Positions 18,203 to 27,507 of a DNA stretch of 64,000 bases are shown here, in pieces. Under the pieces are notes generated by a model. It was not told the origin of the DNA. It worked only from the letters and a program-made list of their open reading frames with translations, and ran no database searches. Each line of letters opens with the position of its first letter. Position 1 is the stretch's first letter. The DNA is from Bacteroidales bacterium (GTDB taxonomy: Bacteria; Bacteroidota; Bacteroidia; Bacteroidales; F082): assembly GCA_030683155.1 (NCBI GenBank), contig JAUXMV010000015.1, positions 1 through 64,000 on the forward strand. The letters are read 5' to 3'. The position numbers were made by a program, and so were the translations under genes.

Positions 18203-18238
18203 AACCGGAAATCTATTCTTTCGAATTGATTTCCGGTT
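18203..18238 (+). terminator. Hairpin terminator after the adhesin/PorP/OmpA cluster
   Basis: 11-bp perfect inverted repeat AACCGGAAATC...GATTTCCGGTT just after the stop codon. Confidence 0.6.
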
Positions 18239-18341
18239 AATAAATTCCTAACGGATGTAATTTCGTACCCAATAAATATTCCATGAATCTCTCGTGCGTT
18301 TTTTCTAAAAGCTGATGGCTTTTAAGAGATAACGAGATGCT

Positions 18342-18379
18342 CATGGGTGAAGGGTTCCGGTTTATCAGAACCTCCCATG
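18342..18379. repeat. Nested inverted repeat in a 400-bp intergenic gap
   Basis: CATGGG-tgaag-GGTTC-cggtttatca-GAACC-t-CCCATG. Confidence 0.5.
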
Positions 18380-18606
18380 TTCTGGATTCGCTACGGTTTA
18401 CTTGCTTTCAAAAATCACCTGATTACTTCTACTTCAAAGCCATTGGTGCACTAATAATCTATGCGTAACTGCCCCACCAACTCCTCCATAAAACTTATAA
18501 TCAATAATTTTCAATGGCATGGCAACTTAGAGCTGGCAAGCAGTTTTCAATCTGATGTTATGATGGTTGTTGTCCTACTATTTCGGAAATAAATCCATGA
18601 AAAAAA

Positions 18607-19791
18607 TTAATCTTTTTCTGGGTTAATGTCTACCCATCGTTTTTGAAAATAGCCCTGATGCAAATTTATTTCAATCGTATTTTTCAGACTTTTTTGAAAA
18701 TCTTTGCTGTGGTGGCTCACAAAAACGGGCTTTTCAACACCATCAATTTCCAGTTTCACGACAAAGTTCCCCAGCGAAGTTCCTGAATTGGGAGAATAAT
18801 AGGCATCTATCACTGTTGCTATTTTCGTTTCTGGCAGTGAGTTTTCGCAATGCATGTTCGACCAGGTGACTATGCCTGAAGATGCAAGATAGATGCCTAT
18901 TGCAGCCATCGAACCCAATACAGTAAAAGTTTTGAAGCTTTTTTTATTTCGTCGCTGGTAGGATGTTTGGGTCGAGATGATCAAAGGAATTGAAAAAACA
19001 AAAAAGGAGATGAACCAATATTTTAGTTTTATTGCACGCAGGCTGTCAATTTCAGAAACAAAACTTTTACTTCCGCCAAATCCAAAATATATAAACATGC
19101 CACCTATGAGTATGAGAAGCGTCAAAACAAGCATGAACATTGGCATGTAGGAAGTTTCTGCATCTGATTTATGAAGCATTTCATTCCATTTTCGGTTCAT
19201 AATTATCAAAGGATCATTGCTGTTTTCCAGATAGATGGCTTTTTCAAAAATCAAAGCAAAAACTGAAGCTTCAATTCTGGCTGTTTCATTCCAGTTACTG
19301 ACAGTAAAGAGCTGATGCTTTCTTTCTTCTGATGTGACTAGATTTAGGTGAAATGCTGTTGCATTTTTTGTAACTATTTTGCTGTGATTGATCTCTTTGA
19401 CATCATCAAATCTGATTATTAAAGCCTCGTGAACAAATTTGGAGAAAGGACCAACAGCTTTGAATTTTATTTCCTTTCTGCTGGTGTTAATCTCGATTTC
19501 ATTCAACTTTAGAAACCTTATCATCATAAAAAAAATAAAGAGGCTAAGTATTGTCACAAAAGAGTATATCAGCTTATTGGTAAAAGGATCATCATTGTAG
19601 GACCATTGATAACTAATAAGATGCGGGGTAAAAAGAAGGATGGGATAAAATATCCGTAGCATCCATAGTATGGCAGGAGCAGGGTAAAAAAGAAAAGAAT
19701 GCTCTGCCGCCTTAAACTTGAATGAGCTAAACCAGTCTTTAGTATAATCTTCAAAAAAGGCTTTTGCCTCTTCGCGGGATATTTCGGCCAT
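18607..19791 (-). CDS. Hypothetical multi-pass membrane protein
   Basis: 394 aa with several hydrophobic segments. Confidence 0.7.
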   Translation of the reverse strand: MAEISREEAKAFFEDYTKDWFSSFKFKAAEHSFLFYPAPAILWMLRIFYPILLFTPHLISYQWSYNDDPFTNKLIYSFVTILSLFIFFMMIRFLKLNEIEINTSRKEIKFKAVGPFSKFVHEALIIRFDDVKEINHSKIVTKNATAFHLNLVTSEERKHQLFTVSNWNETARIEASVFALIFEKAIYLENSNDPLIIMNRKWNEMLHKSDAETSYMPMFMLVLTLLILIGGMFIYFGFGGSKSFVSEIDSLRAIKLKYWFISFFVFSIPLIISTQTSYQRRNKKSFKTFTVLGSMAAIGIYLASSGIVTWSNMHCENSLPETKIATVIDAYYSPNSGTSLGNFVVKLEIDGVEKPVFVSHHSKDFQKSLKNTIEINLHQGYFQKRWVDINPEKD

Positions 19792-19931
19792 ATTGTTTAG
19801 TCTTTATGCACTGATAACACCTTTGCGTTAAGGCATTAAAGCAACAAAAAGCTAAAATAGAATAATTCTGAAATAAATCGGGATGCTGTTTCTAAAAGAA
19901 ACTATAAAAGTGCTGGCGGAGCCAATAAAGA

Positions 19932-20705
19932 TCAATACTTGTTGAAACGCTTTCCGAAAGCATAGCTAATGTAGAAATTCACAAATAAACGCTGATTTCG
20001 GTCATCATCTAACATGCGGAGTCCCTGAGGAAAAAACTCTGTCACAGCACCTGCTTCAAAAGATTTTGTTGATGTTTTAACATTTCCAAACTCAAAGTTA
20101 AAACCAAATTTAGCATAAGCTCCGGGAACAACTTTAATTTCATTGAGTCCTTTTGTGAATGGCGCTCTTCCGTATATATCATCCCATGAAACATCTGAAT
20201 TGAATCGCTCTGTAGCAATGGTATATCCAAGACCACCCTGAGGAGACTGATTGATTTTGATTACAAAAAGATAATATGGTTTTTCGAAGGCAATACTGGC
20301 ACCTGCTTCCCACAGCCAGCGCAATTCTACTCCACCCCAATAGGGTTTTCTGTTGAGCAGATACTTGTTTGAAATACCAGCCCGCATAACAAAAACATCG
20401 TTGAGCTTGCCATAAACATAGCGTTTTGAGTTGGCATAATAGGGATTAATAATTTTAATTTGCTTGTTTGAATGCAACGAAACAAACTCAAAAGCAAAAA
20501 TACGGGTGCTAAAAACAGTTTTATTGAGTCCGGCTCTGTATCCAAGACCCAATCCGTTGGAGTGAGCAAGAACCACACCCGACTTTTCATTGCTGTAGAT
20601 AATGGTGTTTTCTAGTGTGTCAGCTGAAAATGATCGTTGAGCCCTGATTTCCTTATTCTGAATCAGTAAAAAAAATAAACAGGATAAAATAAGGAGCCTC
20701 GTCAT
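19932..20705 (-). CDS. Hypothetical secreted/outer-membrane protein
   Basis: 257 aa; signal peptide MTRLLILSCLFFLLIQNKEIRAQ; C-terminus RLFVNFYISYAFGKRFNKY beta-barrel-like. Confidence 0.7.
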   Translation of the reverse strand: MTRLLILSCLFFLLIQNKEIRAQRSFSADTLENTIIYSNEKSGVVLAHSNGLGLGYRAGLNKTVFSTRIFAFEFVSLHSNKQIKIINPYYANSKRYVYGKLNDVFVMRAGISNKYLLNRKPYWGGVELRWLWEAGASIAFEKPYYLFVIKINQSPQGGLGYTIATERFNSDVSWDDIYGRAPFTKGLNEIKVVPGAYAKFGFNFEFGNVKTSTKSFEAGAVTEFFPQGLRMLDDDRNQRLFVNFYISYAFGKRFNKY

Positions 20706-20766
20706 AGAAATTTCTTTAATGAATTAAGGCAAAAAATCAAACAGGCTATATGTCATTTACTTGTAC

Positions 20767-20895
20767 TCAATACTTTACTTCTCGCTGATACTTCTGTGTT
20801 TCGCCATAAGCAGCACATTTAGATGACGATTTACAAGAAGCAAGCAACAAGGATGCTGCAAAGACTAATGAAGCAAAAACAAGGACTTTTTTCAT
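20767..20895 (-). CDS. Small predicted lipoprotein (42 aa); corrected start of an 84-aa ORF
   Basis: MKKVLVFASLVFAASLLLASCKSSSKCAAYGETQKYQREVKY; lipobox LLASC. Confidence 0.7.
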   Translation of the reverse strand: MKKVLVFASLVFAASLLLASCKSSSKCAAYGETQKYQREVKY

Positions 20896-21002
20896 ATATT
20901 TACAAAGTTTTTTAATCTCACAATAAAGGACAAAGTTAATGGTTTTGTCTGAATAACTTAAAATTTTGCTATAAATTGTGCTACAAAAGCCAAGATTGAA
21001 CC

Positions 21003-21683
21003 ATGTCAACAATAAATCCAATTATTGAATCCAGCTGGTATGAAGCATTGAAAGGAGAGTTTGAATCTACCTATTTCACTGATTTAAAGAACTTTCTTGT
21101 CAACGAAAGAAAACAACATATTGTTTATCCTCCAGGGAATCTTATTTTCAATGCATTCAACCTGACTCCTCTGCCAGCAGTTAAGGCAGTCATTTTAGGT
21201 CAAGACCCCTACCATGGTCCGGGGCAAGCACATGGTCTTTGTTTTTCTGTGCCACATGGAGTGGATACACCGCCAAGTCTGAAAAATATTTTCAAAGAAC
21301 TGAAATCAGACCTCGGTATAAATCCTCCAAATCACGGAAATTTGGAAAAATGGGCAAAAGAGGGTGTGCTTCTGATCAATGCTACGCTCACAGTAAGGGC
21401 TGCTCAGGCAGGTTCACATCAGGGCAAAGGCTGGGAAAAATTTACTGATGCAGCAATCAGAGCTGTTTCTGATAATCGTGCCGGAATAGTTTTCATCCTG
21501 TGGGGAAACTATGCCATTGCCAAAGAAGGGCTGATTGATCAAAGTAAACATTTTGTGCTGAAAGCTCCGCATCCCTCTCCTTTAGCAGCATCAAGAGGAT
21601 TTTTCGGCTGCAAGCATTTCTCAAAAACCAATGAATTACTTCAAAATGCAGGACTAATGCCCGTGAACTGGGGTTTATCCTAA
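21003..21683 (+). CDS. ung: Uracil-DNA glycosylase
   Basis: 226 aa; VILGQDPYHGPGQAHGLCFSV, LLINATLTVR, HPSPLAASRGFFGCKHFSKTNELL. Confidence 0.97.
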   Translation: MSTINPIIESSWYEALKGEFESTYFTDLKNFLVNERKQHIVYPPGNLIFNAFNLTPLPAVKAVILGQDPYHGPGQAHGLCFSVPHGVDTPPSLKNIFKELKSDLGINPPNHGNLEKWAKEGVLLINATLTVRAAQAGSHQGKGWEKFTDAAIRAVSDNRAGIVFILWGNYAIAKEGLIDQSKHFVLKAPHPSPLAASRGFFGCKHFSKTNELLQNAGLMPVNWGLS

Positions 21684-21749
21684 ACAGATTTTATTATAGT
21701 AAAAATTGTTTTTTAACACTTTAAATCATTTTTAGCTATTCAAGATATT

Positions 21750-22334
21750 ATGAGAGAAATCATTTTTGCAACAAACAACCAACATAAACTAGAAGAAATA
21801 ACTTCCATCACAAAAGATAGGATCAATCTATTAAGTCTGAAAGACATTGGTTTTGACGGAGATATACCCGAAACTTCAGATTCTATCGAAGGCAACGCAA
21901 TTCAGAAAGCGGCCTACATTTTTGATCGTTTTGCAAAGGAATGTTTTGCTGACGATACTGGCCTTGAAGTTGAAGCACTCAATGGTGCGCCGGGTGTGTG
22001 GTCAGCGAGATATGCAGGCGAAAATGCTACCTATCAGGATAATGTTATAAAACTGCTTGATGCGCTTAAAGGATCAACAAATCGTAAGGCCAGATTCAAA
22101 ACCGTAATTGCCTTAAAAAACAGTGAAGAAACAATCACCTTCGAAGGCATCATCAACGGACAGATTATTGAAACTGCAAGAGGGAACAGTGGTTTTGGCT
22201 ATGACCCCGTTTTTGTTCCGGATGGCTATTATCAAACTTTTGCGGAAATGTCGTCCGAACTAAAAAACACCATTAGTCACAGGGCTTTGGCAACAATAAA
22301 GCTGACAAAATATTTACTGGATAACCTCAGATAA
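21750..22334 (+). CDS. rdgB: Non-canonical purine NTP pyrophosphatase (RdgB/HAM1)
   Basis: 194 aa; IIFATNNQHKLEEI, FADDTGLEVEALNGAPGVWSARYAG, SGFGYDPVFVP, SHRALA. Confidence 0.96.
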   Translation: MREIIFATNNQHKLEEITSITKDRINLLSLKDIGFDGDIPETSDSIEGNAIQKAAYIFDRFAKECFADDTGLEVEALNGAPGVWSARYAGENATYQDNVIKLLDALKGSTNRKARFKTVIALKNSEETITFEGIINGQIIETARGNSGFGYDPVFVPDGYYQTFAEMSSELKNTISHRALATIKLTKYLLDNLR

Positions 22335-23310
22335 CATTTTCGATAGCCATACCAAAAAAGTCTGACAAGGAAATACCCATCACTTCTGCCTGCTGAGGGA
22401 TAATGCTGGCAGCCGACATTCCCGGGACGGTATTCACTTCAAGGAAATAAATATCTTCATCAGTTAGAATAAAATCAAATCTTACAAACCCGCGACAGCT
22501 GAGCCTGTTATACAATTGTGCAGCCAAAGCCTTAATTTCAAGGTCAATATCCTCATCAACATCAGCCGGTGTAATTTCGTCAGATTTTCCTTTCGTATAT
22601 TTGGCGTCATAATCAAAAAATTCATTTTTGCTTATGATTTCAGTAAGCGGCAAAACTATCATCCTGCCTTTGAATTCGAAAACACCGCAACCAATCTCTC
22701 TGCCCTTGATAAAAGATTCAATCAAAGCAAATTCGTCATCCATAAAAGCTTTTTCAAGCGCAGGTTGAAGCTCTTCTTCCAAATTCACTTTACTCACTCC
22801 AACACTTGAGCCATTGCTGTTGGGTTTTACAAAAATTGGCAGGCCAAGTTCTGAGATTATTTCGCTTGCCTTGAAAGACTGTCCACGTCGAAGCAAAATT
22901 GAATCTGCAAGGGCAACCCCAACAGATTTAACAACCTGTTTACAAAAATCCTTGTTAAAAGTTAAGGCAGAAACAATATGATTTGAGCTGGTATAAGGAA
23001 TCCCTAACATATCAAAGTAGCCGAGCAACTTTCCGTCTTCACCGGGAGTGCCATGCAAAGCATTGAAAACAACATCAAAAATTACCTTTTCTCCACCCAC
23101 TGAAAGAGAAAAATCATTTTTATCAATAGCGATAACGACATCTTCAGAAGGTTTGAAAAACCAATCTTTGCCTTTAATATAAATCACAAATGGCCGAAAT
23201 TTTTCTTTGTCAAGAAATTTCGAAACAACATTTCCACTCTGAACAGAAATTTCATATTCGCCTGAATCTCCACCACATACAATGGCTACATTTTTCCTTT
23301 TCGTTGTCAT
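22327..23310 (-). CDS. ddl: D-alanine--D-alanine ligase
   Basis: 327 aa; VFNALHGTPGEDG, PIFVKPNSNGSSVGVSKV, FLEVNTVPGMSAASIIPQQA. Confidence 0.96.
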   Translation of the reverse strand: MTTKRKNVAIVCGGDSGEYEISVQSGNVVSKFLDKEKFRPFVIYIKGKDWFFKPSEDVVIAIDKNDFSLSVGGEKVIFDVVFNALHGTPGEDGKLLGYFDMLGIPYTSSNHIVSALTFNKDFCKQVVKSVGVALADSILLRRGQSFKASEIISELGLPIFVKPNSNGSSVGVSKVNLEEELQPALEKAFMDDEFALIESFIKGREIGCGVFEFKGRMIVLPLTEIISKNEFFDYDAKYTKGKSDEITPADVDEDIDLEIKALAAQLYNRLSCRGFVRFDFILTDEDIYFLEVNTVPGMSAASIIPQQAEVMGISLSDFFGMAIENVI

Positions 23311-23361
23311 AATAATTGTAAGATTGACTTATCACTAATTTGAGCTCTCCAAATGAGAGTC

Positions 23362-23388
23362 TTTGCTTGCAAATATTCCGTAATTTTG
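23362..23388 (+). promoter_or_regulatory. Candidate -33/-7 promoter upstream of the PASTA gene
   Basis: TTTG (23362) ... TAATTTTG (23381-23388). Confidence 0.45.
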
Positions 23389-23480
23389 CCCCAACAGGCA
23401 ATAAATCAGGCAATCTAAAGTTTTTGTGTTAAGCCTGTTTTATATGGCGAAATTAAAAATAAAAGAGTCCGATTGATTGA

Positions 23481-24314
23481 ATGAAAAAGAAATTCTTATT
23501 GCATCTGCTTTTTGCAATCTTCATATTAATATTGTTGAGCTGGGGAGTTCTTTCGATGCTTGATCGTTATACACGTCATGGTGAAGTCTATATCGTACCT
23601 GACTTTTTAGGTCTGGACCATCAGGATGTGATGAGTCAATACGACGAACAGTTCAGGTTTATTGTCGCCGACAGCATTTATGAGAAGGGAATGAATCATG
23701 GCGCTGTTCTTCAGCAAGATCCTTTACCCGGATCAAAAGTTAAAAAAGGCAGAAACCTGTATTTAATAATTGTTGCCAGACAACCAGATAAAGTTTTGAT
23801 GCCTAATCTTGCAAATCTTTCATTGCGTCAGGCGATGGTAACGCTCGAATCGGCCGGATTAATTATTAATGACCTTAGCTTTGTGGAACATTTTGCCCGC
23901 AATGCCGTTGTAGGTCAGCTGCACGATGGCGAACCAATTGAACCGGGAACGCAACTTTTCAGAGGCTCTCCAATTGATCTTGTACTTGGCAATGGAGGAA
24001 ATCTGTTGAAAGTACCTTTTCCGATGATATTTGGAAAAAAGCCATACGAAGCTAAGCAAATTCTAAGGTATGCCACTTTGAATGTGGGCAATGAACACTT
24101 TTTAGATGGAAACGATACAATCAATTCCAGAGTATATAAGATTCAGCCCTTTGTGAAGCCAGGAAGTGAAATACTTCCCGGAACCTATATCACCATCTGG
24201 TATCGTTCGGATGCGTTGATCAATTTCGATGAATTCCTAAACGATAGTCTTTTCATCGAAGAAATTGAAGATGACACTATTAATCAAGAACTTTACGAAG
24301 AAGAAATTATATGA
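23481..24314 (+). CDS. Membrane-anchored PASTA domain protein (no kinase)
   Basis: 277 aa; one N-terminal TM segment, PASTA repeats (VPDFLGLDHQDVMSQ, LPGSKVKKGRNLYLIIV, VLMPNLANLSLRQAMVTLESAGL). Confidence 0.88.
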   Translation: MKKKFLLHLLFAIFILILLSWGVLSMLDRYTRHGEVYIVPDFLGLDHQDVMSQYDEQFRFIVADSIYEKGMNHGAVLQQDPLPGSKVKKGRNLYLIIVARQPDKVLMPNLANLSLRQAMVTLESAGLIINDLSFVEHFARNAVVGQLHDGEPIEPGTQLFRGSPIDLVLGNGGNLLKVPFPMIFGKKPYEAKQILRYATLNVGNEHFLDGNDTINSRVYKIQPFVKPGSEILPGTYITIWYRSDALINFDEFLNDSLFIEEIEDDTINQELYEEEII

Positions 24315-26440
24315 TATCGTTCAGATTTCAGATACCATTTATTTTACTGGTTTTTTCAGCAGTATCTACCAGTTTTGGCCAGGAAGTCTTAAGTGGCTTA
24401 CAGTTTAATCAGGAAAAAATTCAGGAAAGCATTAAGCCACAACTTAAAGCCGGAGGCACAGAAAATTCAGCCCTCACCCTACCCTTTTTTGATGATTTCT
24501 CTGAAACCAGAATTTATCCGGATCAGCGTAAATGGATGGATAATTTTGTTTTTGTCAACAAAGATTTTCCTGTATTACCCACAAATTCAGGCGCTGCAAC
24601 CTTTGATGTGATCGATCAAAATGGCAAGGTGTACCCTCACGCCAATTCAAACTCTTTTGTAGCAGATTTCCTCACATCAAGGTTTATTAGGCTTGATTCA
24701 ATATTGACAGGAATTCCAAGAAAACTTACTCCTGCAGATTCTGTTTATCTAAGTTTCTATTACCAACCTCAAGGCAGGGGCAATAGTCCGGAGCCGTCAG
24801 ATTCATTGGTGCTTCAACTTGGATATCCAACCGGAGCAATGGTTTTTGACTATGTCGATTCAATTACAATACCCGTCGACTTTATTCTTATTGCCAATGG
24901 TATCGAACGGATTTTGCCACTCGACAGAGTCTATGCGCCTGATGGCTGCGACACTCTTTTTCTAATAAGTAACAGAATATACACCTGGGGTGATGATATA
25001 ACTTTACCCTGCGATACGGTTTTCAAACCCGAAGTAATATGGAGATCCGTTTGGTCTGCCCCCGGATCAACACTTGAAGCATTTGTTCAGGCCAATGGTG
25101 ACTATTTCAAGCAGGTACTGATTCCAATCACCGACACACTTTATTTTAGTCGTGATTTTCAGTTTCGTTTTTTCAATTATGGCAGTATTGCTGACAATGT
25201 AAATCCGGGTGCAAGAGGAAATGTTGACCAGTGGAGTATCGATTTTGTTTACCTGAATCGCAACAGAAGGTTCAATGATTTTTATTATGAAAAGATCGGT
25301 TTTAGTGAAAGAGCACCTTCGTTTCTAAAAAGATACGAATCAATGCCTTATCGGCAATACCGCGCTGCACCCACTGTGGCTATAAAAGCTGAGATTGAGC
25401 TACGCATCACAAATCTTAGTCAAAATACCAGAAACACAAAATACCGTTATGTTGTAAAACAGGTTGAAGGCGAACAGCTTTTTGGCTGGGATGGTGGGAA
25501 CTGCAACCTTGCTTCCTATCGCATAGGTGGTTTCCAAACATGTGCTACCGGCTGTGGCGCTAAACATGCCTGCCCTCCAATTGCATCGTTATTTGCCCTC
25601 GACTTTGATGTAGATACTGCTTCATTTTTTATAAGACATTTTGTAAGCGATTCGTCAGGAACCAATATTCTTGTTGATTCATTGGTTTACCGACAAGGCT
25701 TTTACAACTATTTCGCTTACGATGATGGCACTCCTGAAAGAGGTTACGGTCTTGAGCCCGCTGGTGGATATCTGGCTCTTCAGTATAATTTAAGCACCAG
25801 TGACACCCTGAAATCTATACAGATCCTTTTTAACAAAACTCTCAACAATGCCAATGACAAAAGGTTTGATCTGATTGTCTGGAGAGACCTCAACGGACAA
25901 CCCGGTGAAGTTATTTACCGAAAAAATAATCTCAGGCCAGAATGGAGTGATGAACTTTATGGATTTCATACCTATTTCCTTGAACAACCTGTAATTCTGA
26001 ATGGAAACTTCTACATCGGATTGATGCAGCAGGAATCAGGCAGTTTAAACATTGGTTTTGACGCTGTAAATAACAGTAAGCAATATCTTTTCTTCAACAC
26101 AAATGGTATCTGGCAGAACAGTATATACGATGGTTCCCTCATGATGCGACCTGTTTTTGGCTCTGGAATTGCAATCGGTGTGGATGAAACTGAGGTTAGA
26201 ATGCCTGCCATCACACATTATCCAAATCCATCTACCGGTCAAATTCATTTCAAGGTTGCTGAAAATGAATCTTTTATACCAAATACAATTCATCTGTTTG
26301 ACCTCACAGGAAGAACTGTGTTCGAAGTGCCATTTTCAAATAGTATTGATGTTTCCTTTTTACCAGCCGGATTTTATCTGCTGAAAATTGTAAGTCGCGA
26401 CAATGTGACTTACACCTCCAAAATTATGATTACCAAATAA
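24311..26440 (+). CDS. T9SS type A sorting domain-containing secreted protein
   Basis: 709 aa; signal peptide; C-term YPNPSTGQIHFKV...LFDLTGRTVFEV...FLPAGFYLLKI; 4-bp overlap with the PASTA gene. Confidence 0.9.
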   Translation: MISFRFQIPFILLVFSAVSTSFGQEVLSGLQFNQEKIQESIKPQLKAGGTENSALTLPFFDDFSETRIYPDQRKWMDNFVFVNKDFPVLPTNSGAATFDVIDQNGKVYPHANSNSFVADFLTSRFIRLDSILTGIPRKLTPADSVYLSFYYQPQGRGNSPEPSDSLVLQLGYPTGAMVFDYVDSITIPVDFILIANGIERILPLDRVYAPDGCDTLFLISNRIYTWGDDITLPCDTVFKPEVIWRSVWSAPGSTLEAFVQANGDYFKQVLIPITDTLYFSRDFQFRFFNYGSIADNVNPGARGNVDQWSIDFVYLNRNRRFNDFYYEKIGFSERAPSFLKRYESMPYRQYRAAPTVAIKAEIELRITNLSQNTRNTKYRYVVKQVEGEQLFGWDGGNCNLASYRIGGFQTCATGCGAKHACPPIASLFALDFDVDTASFFIRHFVSDSSGTNILVDSLVYRQGFYNYFAYDDGTPERGYGLEPAGGYLALQYNLSTSDTLKSIQILFNKTLNNANDKRFDLIVWRDLNGQPGEVIYRKNNLRPEWSDELYGFHTYFLEQPVILNGNFYIGLMQQESGSLNIGFDAVNNSKQYLFFNTNGIWQNSIYDGSLMMRPVFGSGIAIGVDETEVRMPAITHYPNPSTGQIHFKVAENESFIPNTIHLFDLTGRTVFEVPFSNSIDVSFLPAGFYLLKIVSRDNVTYTSKIMITK

Positions 26441-26446
26441 AATTGA

Positions 26447-27502
26447 ATGATTGAAGATCAACTTAATATTGAAGCAGAACTTAATGAGGAAAACAGCGAG
26501 CTTTATGAGCATTTTCGTATTGTAGCCGACAAAGGGCAATCTCAATTGCGTGTGGACAAGTTTCTGATGAACAGAATTATGAATGTTTCACGCAATAAAA
26601 TTCAGCAGACAGCAAAAGCAGGAAACATCTTAGTAAATAATATTGCTGTAAAATCTAACTATAAGATCAAACCGGAGGATGTAATTACTGTTGTTTTTAG
26701 TTTTCCTCCCCGTGAAGTTGACATCAATCCTGAGAACATTCCTTTAGATATCGTTTATGAGGATGAACACATTATTATTGTAAACAAACAGGCAAATCTT
26801 GTTGTGCATCCCGGACATGCCAACTTTACGGGAACCCTGCTCAATGCACTTGCATATCATTTTCATCATTCCGGCAATCAAAATGTGGAAAATGGTTTTG
26901 GTTATCTTGTTCACCGAATCGATAAAGATACAACAGGCCTTCTGATAATTGCAAAAGATGAGATTTCGCAGTCGAGGCTTGCCAAACAGTTTTTTGACCA
27001 CTCCATTGAGCGTCGTTATCAAGCACTTACGTGGGGTGATTTCAGCGAGGAAGAAGGCACAATTGAAGGTCATATCGGAAGAAGCCTGAAAGACAGAAGG
27101 GTTATGACAGTTTTTCCAGAAGGGGAATACGGCAAGGAAGCAGTTTCGCATTATACTGTACTAAAGCGTTTTGGCTATGTCAGTTTGGTTGAATGCCGCC
27201 TCGAAACCGGCCGAACACATCAGATTAGAGCTCATTTCAGACATATAGGACATCCGCTTTTCAATGATGTAACCTATGGAGGAAATGCAATCCTTAAAGG
27301 AACTACATTCACGAAATATAAACAGTTTATTGAAAACTGTTTCAAAATTATTCCCCGTCATGCATTGCATGCAAAATCATTGGGTTTCATTCATCCTGCA
27401 ACCGGGAAGTTTATGCGTTTTGAATCGGAATTGCCGGAAGACATGCGAATGGTTATTGAAAAATGGGAAAAGTATGTAGCTACGAGACCTGATGCTGAAT
27501 AG
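26447..27502 (+). CDS. RluA/RluD family pseudouridine synthase
   Basis: 351 aa; S4-like N-terminus, VHRIDKDTTGLLIIAK catalytic motif, ECRLETGRTHQIRAHFRHIGHPLFND. Confidence 0.96.
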   Translation: MIEDQLNIEAELNEENSELYEHFRIVADKGQSQLRVDKFLMNRIMNVSRNKIQQTAKAGNILVNNIAVKSNYKIKPEDVITVVFSFPPREVDINPENIPLDIVYEDEHIIIVNKQANLVVHPGHANFTGTLLNALAYHFHHSGNQNVENGFGYLVHRIDKDTTGLLIIAKDEISQSRLAKQFFDHSIERRYQALTWGDFSEEEGTIEGHIGRSLKDRRVMTVFPEGEYGKEAVSHYTVLKRFGYVSLVECRLETGRTHQIRAHFRHIGHPLFNDVTYGGNAILKGTTFTKYKQFIENCFKIIPRHALHAKSLGFIHPATGKFMRFESELPEDMRMVIEKWEKYVATRPDAE

Positions 27503-27507
27503 AACAA

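Noticed and set aside
20896-21021. N-terminal extension of the small lipoprotein ORF
   Set aside because: The downstream Met gives a canonical lipoprotein signal peptide; the extension overlaps the ung start region.
26744-27151. 135-aa minus-strand ORF
   Set aside because: Antisense shadow of the pseudouridine synthase.
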